Below are positions 39,814 through 48,180 of a stretch of 64,000 nt of DNA, piece by piece (the first letter of the stretch is position 1; every line of letters begins with the position of its first letter). The notes under the pieces were generated by a model. It was not told the origin of the DNA and did no database searches. It saw nothing but the letters and a program-made list of their open reading frames with translations. The position numbers were made by a program, and so were the translations under genes. This DNA is from JAHEJJ01 sp965212205 (GTDB taxonomy: Bacteria > Bacteroidota > Bacteroidia > Flavobacteriales > Flavobacteriaceae), in contig CBDBUX010000002.1 of the NCBI GenBank assembly GCA_965212205.1, positions 1 to 64,000 of the forward strand, in the 5' to 3' direction.

Positions 39814-41781
39814 ATGAATCTTATGCCCCCCACCCCAAAAAACCTACTTATGAAACCGTATCTTTTAATGCTTTTTGCATTTTTCTTTTTTTTATTATCC
39901 TGCTCAGCTGATGAGGAATTATTCGCTGAAGCTTTAGCTGAGAACGCAGCGGAACAATCTGCGAATGAAGAGGATGAAAATGAAAATTCCGATGAAGAAG
40001 AGGAAACTGAGGAAAGCGGAGACACCGGACCTGTTGGACCGATTGATGAATTGGAAATCAATTCTACTCCTTGCGAGTTTTCTCTGGATACCCTGGAAGC
40101 CGATGCCACTCTTGAATTAGATTGTCAAATTGATCTTCAGGGTGCTATGGTAGTTTTACCTCGAGGCATTACCCTAATATTTAATGGCGGTGAAATCATC
40201 AACGGCGGGTTGTTTATGAACGATGGGAAAATCGACGGCAGGTTGTTAAATCATTCATTGGAAGTTGACGGCACGTCTGAATTGATCGATAAGACTTTTT
40301 TATTCTATCCGGATCGTTGGAATATCACCATGGGTGAAACCACGGACCAAAAATCTTTAGACAACAGAGATAATTTAAGAATGGCCATGGATCAGGTACA
40401 TCAACTTAAAGGAGATGTATTCGAAATCGGTTCTATGGATGCCTATTTCAATGTCCAGATCTATTTGGCCAATCCGATCTATCAGGCTCAGGAGTCTATC
40501 CTTTTACCGCCCGATAATTTTCATTTAAAGATGAGTGAGGATACCTATATGAAGGTACAGCCAAACGGTTCACCAGCGTATAACCTCATGACGGTTTTTG
40601 AAGGAACTAATGTGAAAATTTCCGGAGGACACCTTATCGGGGACCGATGGGAACACGATTATTCACCTGTGAATGATACTGAAGGAAGACCTAGAAATAG
40701 TCATGGTTGGGGTCATATTCTAAAAATACAGGGAGGCAAAGACATCCTGATCGATAATGTATATATCGCTAATTCTACTGGAGACGGTTTTGGCGTTCAC
40801 GGGAGCTCAATCAGGAACCCCGATGGCAGTCCTGGTAATTCTGTTATTTCCGAAAATGTACGTATGACAAACTCTGTTGTGGAAAATGCACGGCGAAACG
40901 GTATGAGTATTTTAGATGGGAATGGAATAATTATCGAAAACACACGAATCATCAATACCGGGCAAGGTGATAATAACCCTGAGGGAGTATACAATTCCAA
41001 TGGAACCTGGCCTAAATATGGTATTAGCTTCGAAGCCTATCGCGAACGTACCGAAACCGGCGAACTATTGGAATATAACAGAATCGAAAATGTTACGCTT
41101 CGTGGGAATACATTTACCGGCAATGAAGCGGGAGATATAGTACTCTATACCTGTTCCAATATCACAATCGATGATAACTTCTTCGATAGTAAGATTGGGA
41201 ATATCGCCGCCAATAGTGTCATTATAAGTAATAACACATTTAAGGCCAGAATTGAAAGTGATGGAGAACCTTATAACTATGCCTTAAATCTTCAGTCGAA
41301 TATCAGTGAATGGGACGGTGAATTCACTTATAACTATGATATATTCGGCAATACCATTGAAGGTTATGGAAACGCAATGATATTAGGTGGTAAGGATTAT
41401 AAAGTTCATGACAACTATTTTGTTAACAACAAAAACGGCTTAGGTTTTGAGAATATCGATGGAGGAGAATTCTATGGTAATGAATTCTATTCGGAAGTAC
41501 CCTATAGTATCGCCTATTTCTCAAGAGGTGGAGATCTGATAAACGTTAGTGTAAGAAACGAAGATATCCGGGTCGAATATCGTCCTATTAATTTAAGAAA
41601 TATAAATGCGACGAGTCAGCCTCTATTGTTCGAAACCAGTGAAATGATCTCTATATCTGAGAAGGCCAATTTTATTGAAAATTCAAATAATATTACCATT
41701 ACCAATAATATTATCAATACAGATTTTACGGTTAATGGCTCACAGAACATTGTGATCAGCAATAATCAGGATCCCGACTAA
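39814..41781 (+). CDS. Surface lipoprotein with right-handed beta-helix
   Basis: Up to 655 residues. A lipoprotein signal is present (LLMLFAFFFFLLSC); the better start is the second ATG at 39850, giving MKPYLLM. After the lipidated Cys comes SADEE, matching the acidic export tag of surface lipoproteins in Bacteroidota. A very acidic linker (about 30-70, rich in Glu, Asn and Asp) follows. The rest is a parallel beta-helix with many Asn/Ile/Gly rungs, for example VKISGGHLIGDRW, NITIDDNFFDSKIGN and NNITITNNIIN, as in polysaccharide lyases and epimerases. It probably binds or cleaves the polymer made by this locus on the outer face. No catalytic residues can be named with certainty. It is a single-gene unit closed by a clear terminator. 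Confidence 0.8.
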   Translation: MNLMPPTPKNLLMKPYLLMLFAFFFFLLSCSADEELFAEALAENAAEQSANEEDENENSDEEEETEESGDTGPVGPIDELEINSTPCEFSLDTLEADATLELDCQIDLQGAMVVLPRGITLIFNGGEIINGGLFMNDGKIDGRLLNHSLEVDGTSELIDKTFLFYPDRWNITMGETTDQKSLDNRDNLRMAMDQVHQLKGDVFEIGSMDAYFNVQIYLANPIYQAQESILLPPDNFHLKMSEDTYMKVQPNGSPAYNLMTVFEGTNVKISGGHLIGDRWEHDYSPVNDTEGRPRNSHGWGHILKIQGGKDILIDNVYIANSTGDGFGVHGSSIRNPDGSPGNSVISENVRMTNSVVENARRNGMSILDGNGIIIENTRIINTGQGDNNPEGVYNSNGTWPKYGISFEAYRERTETGELLEYNRIENVTLRGNTFTGNEAGDIVLYTCSNITIDDNFFDSKIGNIAANSVIISNNTFKARIESDGEPYNYALNLQSNISEWDGEFTYNYDIFGNTIEGYGNAMILGGKDYKVHDNYFVNNKNGLGFENIDGGEFYGNEFYSEVPYSIAYFSRGGDLINVSVRNEDIRVEYRPINLRNINATSQPLLFETSEMISISEKANFIENSNNITITNNIINTDFTVNGSQNIVISNNQDPD

Positions 41782-41810
41782 AGAGAGGATTCGATTATTG
41801 ATAAATTATT

Positions 41811-41836
41811 AAGGCCCGCTATATGCGGGCTTTTTT
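41811..41836 (+). terminator. Rho-independent terminator between convergent genes
   Basis: A six-base GC stem, GCCCGC (41814-41819) and GCGGGC (41825-41830), with a TATAT loop, followed by TTTTTT at 41831-41836. It closes the plus-strand lipoprotein gene and its T-run overlaps the stop codon of the convergent CapK-like gene at 41835-41837. Confidence 0.9.
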
Positions 41837-43235
41837 AGGGCTGAAATTCACGGATCACCGCCTTAAACTTCCCATTAGCGCTTAATGGAATCTCGTTCAA
41901 CTTATTGATTTGCACCGTGCTGGCAGATCCGAATGATTCTTTAACCTTTGATACCAGGAAAGAGGCGTCATCTTCATCAAAGTCGTTTGTCGGCTCGATA
42001 TTGATCTCAAAAGAAATATTGCTTTTCTGTATGATTTGCCCTTTCCTGATATGGCTTGCATATTTAAATATCTTGTAGGCAGACATCCCGATGTACGATC
42101 CGTTATTTGCAATTAGTAAATCGTCTTCCCGGCCAATTATTTTGGCTACAACAGGCATATTGCATCCGCAATCGCATTCAATATCTGTTTCGGGTAGTAA
42201 TACCGAATCCTGTATATCGTACCTTATCAAAGGCGTTTTAAAGTTTCTAAAACTTGTCACAACCAATTTGGCTATAGAACCGGGTAGGGCAGGTTCATAA
42301 TTGTCATTGAGCAATTCAAAGTAGCCAGAATCTAGGTTCAAATGTAAATTCGAGGCCGAACATTCTGTAATAAAAGGACTTCCTTCACTAGAGGCGTATT
42401 GATTATATACTTTGCAATCGAAAGCTTTTTCTATACTCAGTCTTTGCTCATCATAAAGAGTTTCCGAAGTGGTGGCGATCGCTCTTGGTTTGAATTTTAG
42501 TTTTACACCATTTCTATTTATAAACTCGGCGAGGGCAAATAATGCAGACGGATAACCATCGAGTAGTTCGGGCTTAAATCTTTGAAGTTTATCCAGGTAC
42601 AATGGAATATTGACTTCTGTCAAATGATAGGTAGACATGTACAATTGTTTTTCAAAAATGTTGTACAGCCAGAATGGTGGTGCGGTTTGTGAAACCGGGA
42701 TGACCAGATTTCCAGAAAAACGAACGGTTTTAGGATGGATGTTTCGAAATCCCAGAACGGCATGAAATCGTTTCCAAAGGGCGAAACTAAGATTGATCGA
42801 TTCTCTATCCAAATAATTGATAGTAGGTGATCCTGAGGTCCCGCTGGTGTGTCCTACGGCATCGGTCTTACGTTCGGGATTTGTATTGATAATCTGATCT
42901 ACCATCAATTTTCTATCCTCTTTAGACAGTATCGGGAAGCTTTTTAAAACCTCAATCGGTTTGGTCGTGAGGTCTTCTTTGTTCCAACCCAGTGTATCAA
43001 AGCGTGCTTTATAAAATGGAGAATATTCAATGCATTCTGTCAGCAGTGAAGACAGTTCCCTCTTCTGAAGGGCTTCTAATGCTGTTTTACCGAGAGACCA
43101 TTGTGATTTGTATCGTTCAAAATAACTGTAAAACTCCTTATTAAAACGTTGCCTGAGGTTTAAAAATGCTTTTATGTTAAGCAAAACCTTTTTAATGATC
43201 AATGGAGATTTTTCATAGATTTTAGAAGCATCCAT
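41835..43235 (-). CDS. CapK/PaaK-like adenylate-forming enzyme
   Basis: A 466-residue protein of the phenylacetate-CoA ligase/coenzyme F390 synthetase-like family, often called CapK in capsule loci. The ATP-binding loop GHTSGTSGSPTINYLD is near residue 130, followed by YNQYASSEGSPFITECSASN and a VTSFRNFKTPLIRYDIQDS block with the adenylation Asp, then the hinge KIIGREDDLLIANNG. A cysteine-rich CDCGC near 350 may bind zinc. Such enzymes activate a carboxylate as an AMP ester. It is followed in the gene order by no relative, but 13 bases upstream lies a NodB-type deacetylase. Activation of an acyl group to be put on a sugar is plausible. It is the last gene of the minus-strand polysaccharide operon. 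Confidence 0.85.
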   Translation of the reverse strand: MDASKIYEKSPLIIKKVLLNIKAFLNLRQRFNKEFYSYFERYKSQWSLGKTALEALQKRELSSLLTECIEYSPFYKARFDTLGWNKEDLTTKPIEVLKSFPILSKEDRKLMVDQIINTNPERKTDAVGHTSGTSGSPTINYLDRESINLSFALWKRFHAVLGFRNIHPKTVRFSGNLVIPVSQTAPPFWLYNIFEKQLYMSTYHLTEVNIPLYLDKLQRFKPELLDGYPSALFALAEFINRNGVKLKFKPRAIATTSETLYDEQRLSIEKAFDCKVYNQYASSEGSPFITECSASNLHLNLDSGYFELLNDNYEPALPGSIAKLVVTSFRNFKTPLIRYDIQDSVLLPETDIECDCGCNMPVVAKIIGREDDLLIANNGSYIGMSAYKIFKYASHIRKGQIIQKSNISFEINIEPTNDFDEDDASFLVSKVKESFGSASTVQINKLNEIPLSANGKFKAVIREFQP

Positions 43236-43248
43236 TCTATTGTATATT

Positions 43249-44226
43249 TTACTGACACAATTTTTCCTGCAAAGAGGTCATGGTCTCGGATTGAAATCCA
43301 AATTGATAATTCAATTTTTGAAAATGTTCAAAAATATTTCTCAGATTAGATAGATTTTGATCGAGCTGACTCCCAAAATTATGGGGATGCCACCAAAGAT
43401 GGTATAATTGATTATGCTTGGCAGCCGTTGTCATAGCTTTTGTAATCCTGCTTATTTTGAAAGGCTCAATAAAGGATAATTTTGAATTATAGGGCCTTAG
43501 AAATCTGGAAGATGGAATATTGACGCAGTTTTTTGATTCAGAGACTAATTCATTATAGGAAAAAGTGTGCGGTCCAAAAACATCTATATAACTATCCAAT
43601 AGTCTCAATCCTTTGTTAATTACATTCGGGACATTGGTCGTAGGGCTATACACAAAGGTTTTTTCAGTTCCCCTATATGATGAAATCCCATGATTTGCAC
43701 AGACCTCCACATATTCTGGTATAACCTGGTTCCTGGGAAAAACAATACTTTTGATTTCAATACCGCGTTTGGCGGCCAATTCTTTGGCTGCGATAATATC
43801 GGCCTCGAACTCTCCTAAGGTCTGCCCCTCTGCCTGGCAATAATAATGACAAAAAGTATGTGTTCCGATCTCATGGATCTTATCATTAGCAATTTTTTTG
43901 ATCATAGACAGCGAAAAGTGATAGGGATCTTCCTCCTCATTCTCTCCTATAGCTTCGAGCAATCTGTACGGACTGAGATTTTCATCGGCATAAGAAGGCA
44001 GATGACCAGGCAATGAACCGGCCAGTTCGGTCTTGGAACGGGCAAACAAAAAGCCGACGGTGGCAAAGGTCAACCTAATATCAAATTCCTGACTTAGGTC
44101 CAGGATCGCATCAATCGCATTCCGGGTACCATCCAGATTATTTTGGTATTGGTCTACCGATTTTACATCAAAGATTCCCCAATGTAATTCAAAATCAAGA
44201 GAAATAACAAAACTACCCTGGCGCAT
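43249..44226 (-). CDS. NodB-type polysaccharide deacetylase
   Basis: A 325-residue carbohydrate esterase 4-like protein without a signal peptide, so cytoplasmic. Visible motifs are FVISLDFELHWGIFD, with the first Asp and a Glu near residue 12, and EIGTHTFCHYYCQ near 135, which provides the two metal-binding histidines. IKSIVFPRNQVIPEYV and a final HLWWHPHNFGSQ follow as in the other family motifs. Such enzymes remove N-acetyl groups from sugars with a bound metal ion. Lying between a CapK-like activating enzyme and a formyltransferase, it may expose an amine that is then re-acylated. That order of events is inference. Confidence 0.88.
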   Translation of the reverse strand: MRQGSFVISLDFELHWGIFDVKSVDQYQNNLDGTRNAIDAILDLSQEFDIRLTFATVGFLFARSKTELAGSLPGHLPSYADENLSPYRLLEAIGENEEEDPYHFSLSMIKKIANDKIHEIGTHTFCHYYCQAEGQTLGEFEADIIAAKELAAKRGIEIKSIVFPRNQVIPEYVEVCANHGISSYRGTEKTFVYSPTTNVPNVINKGLRLLDSYIDVFGPHTFSYNELVSESKNCVNIPSSRFLRPYNSKLSFIEPFKISRITKAMTTAAKHNQLYHLWWHPHNFGSQLDQNLSNLRNIFEHFQKLNYQFGFQSETMTSLQEKLCQ

Positions 44227-44236
44227 AGGTTTTATT

Positions 44237-45013
44237 TTACTTTATGCCGTTGACTATTCTTTGATATACATACTGGAAAATGGTAGGATGATAATACAAC
44301 TTGCTGGGCAAGCCGGTATCTACCACTTTTACAGCATTTTCCTTAACCTGGCAAACAACTTCTCGGATACAATCCAGTCCGGCAATTACCTGAATCAAGG
44401 GATAGGTGGCGTAATTATCTCTATTATTAGGACGAATGCGTTGTTGCGATATTACGCCGCCTGTATCTATTCCGGGATCTATATAATGCATAGTAACGCC
44501 AAAATTTTCCTCGTCTTTATTCACTAAAGCCCAGTATCCACCATGTACACCACGATATTTAGGAGTAATGCCGACATGCATATTGAATAGAGGGGGTGAA
44601 AGCCTTTCTATTATTTTCTTCTGTATTAACCGGGTACCACATACAACGATTAAATCGGGTGCCAGATTATTCACACGATCAATAATTTTCGGGTCGTTGA
44701 TAGACTCGGGTTTAAAAGTTTCCTGGCAATTGGTGATCGCATCGAGATCGAAATTCTTAAGCAGGTCTTTTTTTCTTGATTTGCTTTCCCAGCTTAATAA
44801 TGGTGTCATGAAGAACATAAAAACCAATTGCAGAAAAACCTTGACTATACCGAGCCTCTTGATCCTTCTCTTGATCATTTTAGATTTCGAGGTAGGACTG
44901 TCCAATACCACTAAAGGTACGGTATAGTTCTCTTTAAGGAAATTATATACTATGTTGCCATTTATTCCATTGCTCGTGAACAGGACAACCTTTGTGTTTT
45001 TTATATCAGACAT
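44237..45013 (-). CDS. Fmt-like sugar formyltransferase
   Basis: A 258-residue protein of the methionyl-tRNA formyltransferase N-domain family without the C-terminal tRNA-binding domain. The catalytic set is present: LFNMHVGITPKYRGVHGGYW (Asn and His) and GVTMHYIDPGIDTGGVISQQ (Asp). Members of this size act on amino sugars such as UDP-4-amino-arabinose or dTDP-3- or 4-amino-deoxy sugars with N10-formyl-tetrahydrofolate. The segment KRRIKRLGIVKVFLQLVFMF near residue 50 is hydrophobic and unusual for a soluble enzyme. It is 10 bases upstream of the deacetylase and in the same operon. It differs from the PurN-like enzyme at 36718 in sequence and class. Confidence 0.85.
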   Translation of the reverse strand: MSDIKNTKVVLFTSNGINGNIVYNFLKENYTVPLVVLDSPTSKSKMIKRRIKRLGIVKVFLQLVFMFFMTPLLSWESKSRKKDLLKNFDLDAITNCQETFKPESINDPKIIDRVNNLAPDLIVVCGTRLIQKKIIERLSPPLFNMHVGITPKYRGVHGGYWALVNKDEENFGVTMHYIDPGIDTGGVISQQRIRPNNRDNYATYPLIQVIAGLDCIREVVCQVKENAVKVVDTGLPSKLYYHPTIFQYVYQRIVNGIK

Positions 45014-45025
45014 AGCACTTTATAA

Positions 45026-46138
45026 TTATTCGGGGAATAGAATAACATAATTTATAATAAAATATCCCAGCGCCCCTAAAGTGGAATAATATAGCTTCTT
45101 ATTGGGATAAGAGTTCTTTATAGTATTAAATATCAGCAGAGGTATTGCAATCCAACTATATAAGCCAACCCTATCTGAAAAGGGAATATTGAAATTCAGG
45201 AAAAATATCACTGAAGTAATAATATAATATCTGATCAGGAATATATCGACCTTATTGGTTAGGTTGCTAAACTTTAGAAAAACAATTAAGAAAAAAGTAT
45301 TATACAAAACGAAATCGAATCTGAAGCCAATCCTATAGGTAGTGTCGCCGCTAAAAACCAATCGTTTGAAATCTTCGCTATTGATCTCCTGTAAAAATGG
45401 AATTTGATGAAATCCAAAGCCAATCATCGCCAAACCAATACCCACAAAATAGGCGGCAATAAAATATTTTAATGGAAGTTTCTTTGTGGTATGTACCAGC
45501 AACATAGCAACTATGGGCAGCAAAGACGTACCATGAAATAAATAGGCAATAATAAAAAATAGGGCTGTTTCTCTATAACGCTCTTTTAGGAGATAATGTA
45601 AGGCTAGCAGGAGAAAAACAATTGATAATCCATTACGTACAATATTTACCTCGAGTTGATAAAATGAAAAGGCGCTGGCAAATGTAAGAAACAAGATCAA
45701 GCTACTCCCGTCCCTGCCATAATCTGAAAATCGTCTGACAAATAGATAAAGGACTCCATTAAATATTATGGCCAGTGCAAGTGTAAAAACAGTAAAATCT
45801 CTAAAAGGGAAGGTAAGATACATTACGACTTCGAACAGAAGATCGGTCTGGAAGTAGGAGAAAAATTCCCAAAACCCCGGAATATTGATTCCATTTAAAA
45901 AATAAAAATGGTAATAGTTTAGTGTATCGGTTCCTAAACGCATATCTCTGGTTCCTGCGTAAAAAATCATTACAAGAACATAAGCGATCAATAGATTTCT
46001 GTCCTGTCTGAGAAAAGACCTGGAGCCTTCCGTTTTGCTTCTCAGAATGAGAGAACCAAAAACGAGGAAAGAAGCCAAAACGGCCTTGAAAAAGAAGGAA
46101 TAGTCCTGACCATCGAAAAAATCAAAAAAATAAGTCAT
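45026..46138 (-). CDS. EpsG-like polysaccharide polymerase (Wzy role)
   Basis: A 370-residue integral membrane protein with about ten hydrophobic helices. The sequence YAGTRDMRLGTDTLNYYHFY near residue 60 is the hallmark of the EpsG family (RxxxxGxDTxxYxxxF). The rest is low in conserved motifs, as usual for Wzy-type proteins, with ALHYLLKERYRETALFFIIA and an intramembrane basic loop. It would join lipid-linked repeat units at the periplasmic side. It is the only polymerase candidate in the window and lies in the run of glycosyltransferases. The function is by family; linkage cannot be predicted. Confidence 0.85.
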   Translation of the reverse strand: MTYFFDFFDGQDYSFFFKAVLASFLVFGSLILRSKTEGSRSFLRQDRNLLIAYVLVMIFYAGTRDMRLGTDTLNYYHFYFLNGINIPGFWEFFSYFQTDLLFEVVMYLTFPFRDFTVFTLALAIIFNGVLYLFVRRFSDYGRDGSSLILFLTFASAFSFYQLEVNIVRNGLSIVFLLLALHYLLKERYRETALFFIIAYLFHGTSLLPIVAMLLVHTTKKLPLKYFIAAYFVGIGLAMIGFGFHQIPFLQEINSEDFKRLVFSGDTTYRIGFRFDFVLYNTFFLIVFLKFSNLTNKVDIFLIRYYIITSVIFFLNFNIPFSDRVGLYSWIAIPLLIFNTIKNSYPNKKLYYSTLGALGYFIINYVILFPE

Positions 46139-46145
46139 AGTGTTT

Positions 46146-47048
46146 TCAGACTTGTTTTAAGTTGTTTCCCGTAGACTGCACTATTTTATTTAAAACAGCA
46201 TCATAAGAGATCATCTTAGTTTCATCCAGAGATTTAGATCGTCTTTTTACCAGGAAATCTGTGTTTCCAAAGAGACTAAGAATGAAGTATATCAATAGTT
46301 TTAATAGTTTGTTTAATAATAGTTTAAAAAAACGAAAAATCCCTAAATTCTTACGATTCTTCCAATAAATAGTAATTCCGTGACGGGTCGATACAAAATA
46401 TTTCTTCAATGAAGGAGTACTGGCTTCACGGTAGTAGAGTAGTGGGGTCGACAGCTTTTTAAAAACACTATTTTTGACTGTACGCAACCATAGGTCATAA
46501 TCCTGTGCTCGCATAAGTTCCGTGTCGTATTGATGTTTCTTAAACCAGTTGCTTTTACCACTTATAGTAGGGTGAACACTCCAACCCCCTTTAACAATGT
46601 CATTTAGTGTATAGTCCGACTTTATCTCATCACTGCGAATGCCGATAATTCTATTTTTGTTGTCTATTGAAATCAGGGCCGACCCTACCAGATCTACTTC
46701 CGGATTAGCTACCAAATACTCGAGCTGAGTGCTTATCCGATCGGGATGCATCATATCATCCGCATCCATCCTGGCATAGAATTCTCCTTGAATATGAGCA
46801 CTCAATTCGTTAAGTCGAGTTGGAAGACCCTTGTTTATTCCGTCACTCATTACAGTGATCCGGCTGTCATACCGGGCATACTCCTGGGCGATTTTCAAAG
46901 AATCATCACTGCTTCCATCATCGATCAAAATCAACTCCCAATTCGTATAGCGCTGTAAAATAACAGATTCTATGGCATAAGGCAGGTACTTTTCAGCATT
47001 GTAAAAAGGGATTCCAACAGAGACCAGAGGAGTTCCGTTATCAGTCAT
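46146..47048 (-). CDS. GT2-family glycosyltransferase
   Basis: A 300-residue inverting GT-A enzyme. The N-terminal VSVGIPFYNAEKYLPYAIES and LILIDDGSSDDS bind the nucleotide and ARMDADDMMHPDR carries the metal-binding DxD near residue 95. MRAQDYDLWLRTV near 180 matches the acceptor-side ED motif position. The C-terminal 70 residues are basic with a hydrophobic stretch (LLIYFILSLFGN), which may hold it at the membrane. It is 7 bases from the polymerase gene and 1 base from the next glycosyltransferase gene, so clearly in one operon. Donor sugar unknown. Confidence 0.92.
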   Translation of the reverse strand: MTDNGTPLVSVGIPFYNAEKYLPYAIESVILQRYTNWELILIDDGSSDDSLKIAQEYARYDSRITVMSDGINKGLPTRLNELSAHIQGEFYARMDADDMMHPDRISTQLEYLVANPEVDLVGSALISIDNKNRIIGIRSDEIKSDYTLNDIVKGGWSVHPTISGKSNWFKKHQYDTELMRAQDYDLWLRTVKNSVFKKLSTPLLYYREASTPSLKKYFVSTRHGITIYWKNRKNLGIFRFFKLLLNKLLKLLIYFILSLFGNTDFLVKRRSKSLDETKMISYDAVLNKIVQSTGNNLKQV

Positions 47049-47049
47049 T

Positions 47050-48180
47050 TTAATTTTCCTTAAAAGCAGTAGCGTATAGTTCTTGTAATTTTTTCACACT
47101 ATCAGCAGCATCAAAGTTCCGCGCCTGCATCTTCTTTTTGATCTCCGGCCAGTCTTTTCGTTTGGCTTTAAATGCAGTATTCAGGGCGTTTTGCCAAACA
47201 TTATGGCTGGCTTTCAGATCAACAAACGAAATCAGCTCTAGGCCCATGTCCACTTCTTCAGAAATGTTGGTCGAAATAACACACGGGATACCGCAGGCCT
47301 GCGCTTCAACCAGTACCACAGGGAATCCTTCAAGATTGGAGGGCATAAAAAAGACATCGGAGCTATGTAATATTTTTGGAATCTCGGAACTAATCCCATA
47401 AAACGTAAAATAGGGCTCCAGGCCTTTTGTCCGGATCATTTCTTTAAGCTTGGTTTCGAGCGGACCTGTGCCTAATAAGACAAAATGCACATTCTCGCCA
47501 AGATTGCGCAGGTACTCTGCAAATTCGACGGTGAATTCAAAATTCTTCTGAAAAGTAAACCGGCCAATTTGCGTAATTATTTTTGTCTCCGGATCGATAT
47601 TTAATTCTTCCCTGAGCTTATTGGAAAATTCTGCTTGCTCCTGAAATTTGGAAATATCGATCGAATTTGGAAAAACCACCACCCGGCCTGGGGGTACCGA
47701 CGGATATAAATATGCTCCGGCTGCCTCGCCACAGGCCATATATACATTGGCACACCACTTTATCAACCGGCGCGTGATAAACCGGTAAACCGAAGGAACG
47801 ATCGCCTTGCTCCCTCTGGATATGTGGGAATGCGAAACCCGTAATTTTTTCTTCCTAAAATATGCGAGTACTAAGAAAATTGCCCCGTTTAAGTTTATAT
47901 GCGAATGCACTATCTGATGGCTCGGCAGGGATTTAAGCAGTGCATTGAATTTGGCATAGCGATTTAAAATTCGCGAAACTCTATTCGTCGAATTGGGAGG
48001 AATGCGATAGATTTTACCTCCTAATTCTAAAATCTCCTCATCATAATCACATTGCATATCTGTGAAGTAGAGAAAGTCGAATTGAAAACTTTCCCTATCC
48101 AGATTTCTGTAAAGATTCATCAGAAGTGTTTCAGCCCCGGCCCGTTGCATGCCCCCGACAATATGCAATATTCTAATCAT
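47050..48180 (-). CDS. GT4-family glycosyltransferase
   Basis: A GT-B enzyme of about 376 residues. Motifs: MIRILHIVGGMQRAGAETLL at the start, HSHINLNGAIFLVLAYF, VVFPNSIDISKF, ITQIGRFTFQKNFEFTVEFA and FMPSNLEGFPVVLVEAQACG with a complete EX7E donor site. A longer frame opens at a TTG at 48219, but the ATG at 48180 gives the standard family N-terminus and overlaps the stop of the TupA-like gene as ATGA, so it is chosen here. The enzyme is of the kind that adds hexoses or N-acetylhexosamines in capsule repeat units; the sugar cannot be named. Confidence 0.92.
   Translation of the reverse strand: MIRILHIVGGMQRAGAETLLMNLYRNLDRESFQFDFLYFTDMQCDYDEEILELGGKIYRIPPNSTNRVSRILNRYAKFNALLKSLPSHQIVHSHINLNGAIFLVLAYFRKKKLRVSHSHISRGSKAIVPSVYRFITRRLIKWCANVYMACGEAAGAYLYPSVPPGRVVVFPNSIDISKFQEQAEFSNKLREELNIDPETKIITQIGRFTFQKNFEFTVEFAEYLRNLGENVHFVLLGTGPLETKLKEMIRTKGLEPYFTFYGISSEIPKILHSSDVFFMPSNLEGFPVVLVEAQACGIPCVISTNISEEVDMGLELISFVDLKASHNVWQNALNTAFKAKRKDWPEIKKKMQARNFDAADSVKKLQELYATAFKEN

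Noticed and set aside
39807..40109. Minus-strand Ser-rich frame of 100 codons
   Set aside because: Antisense of the acidic Glu/Asp linker of the lipoprotein gene; composition is explained by that.
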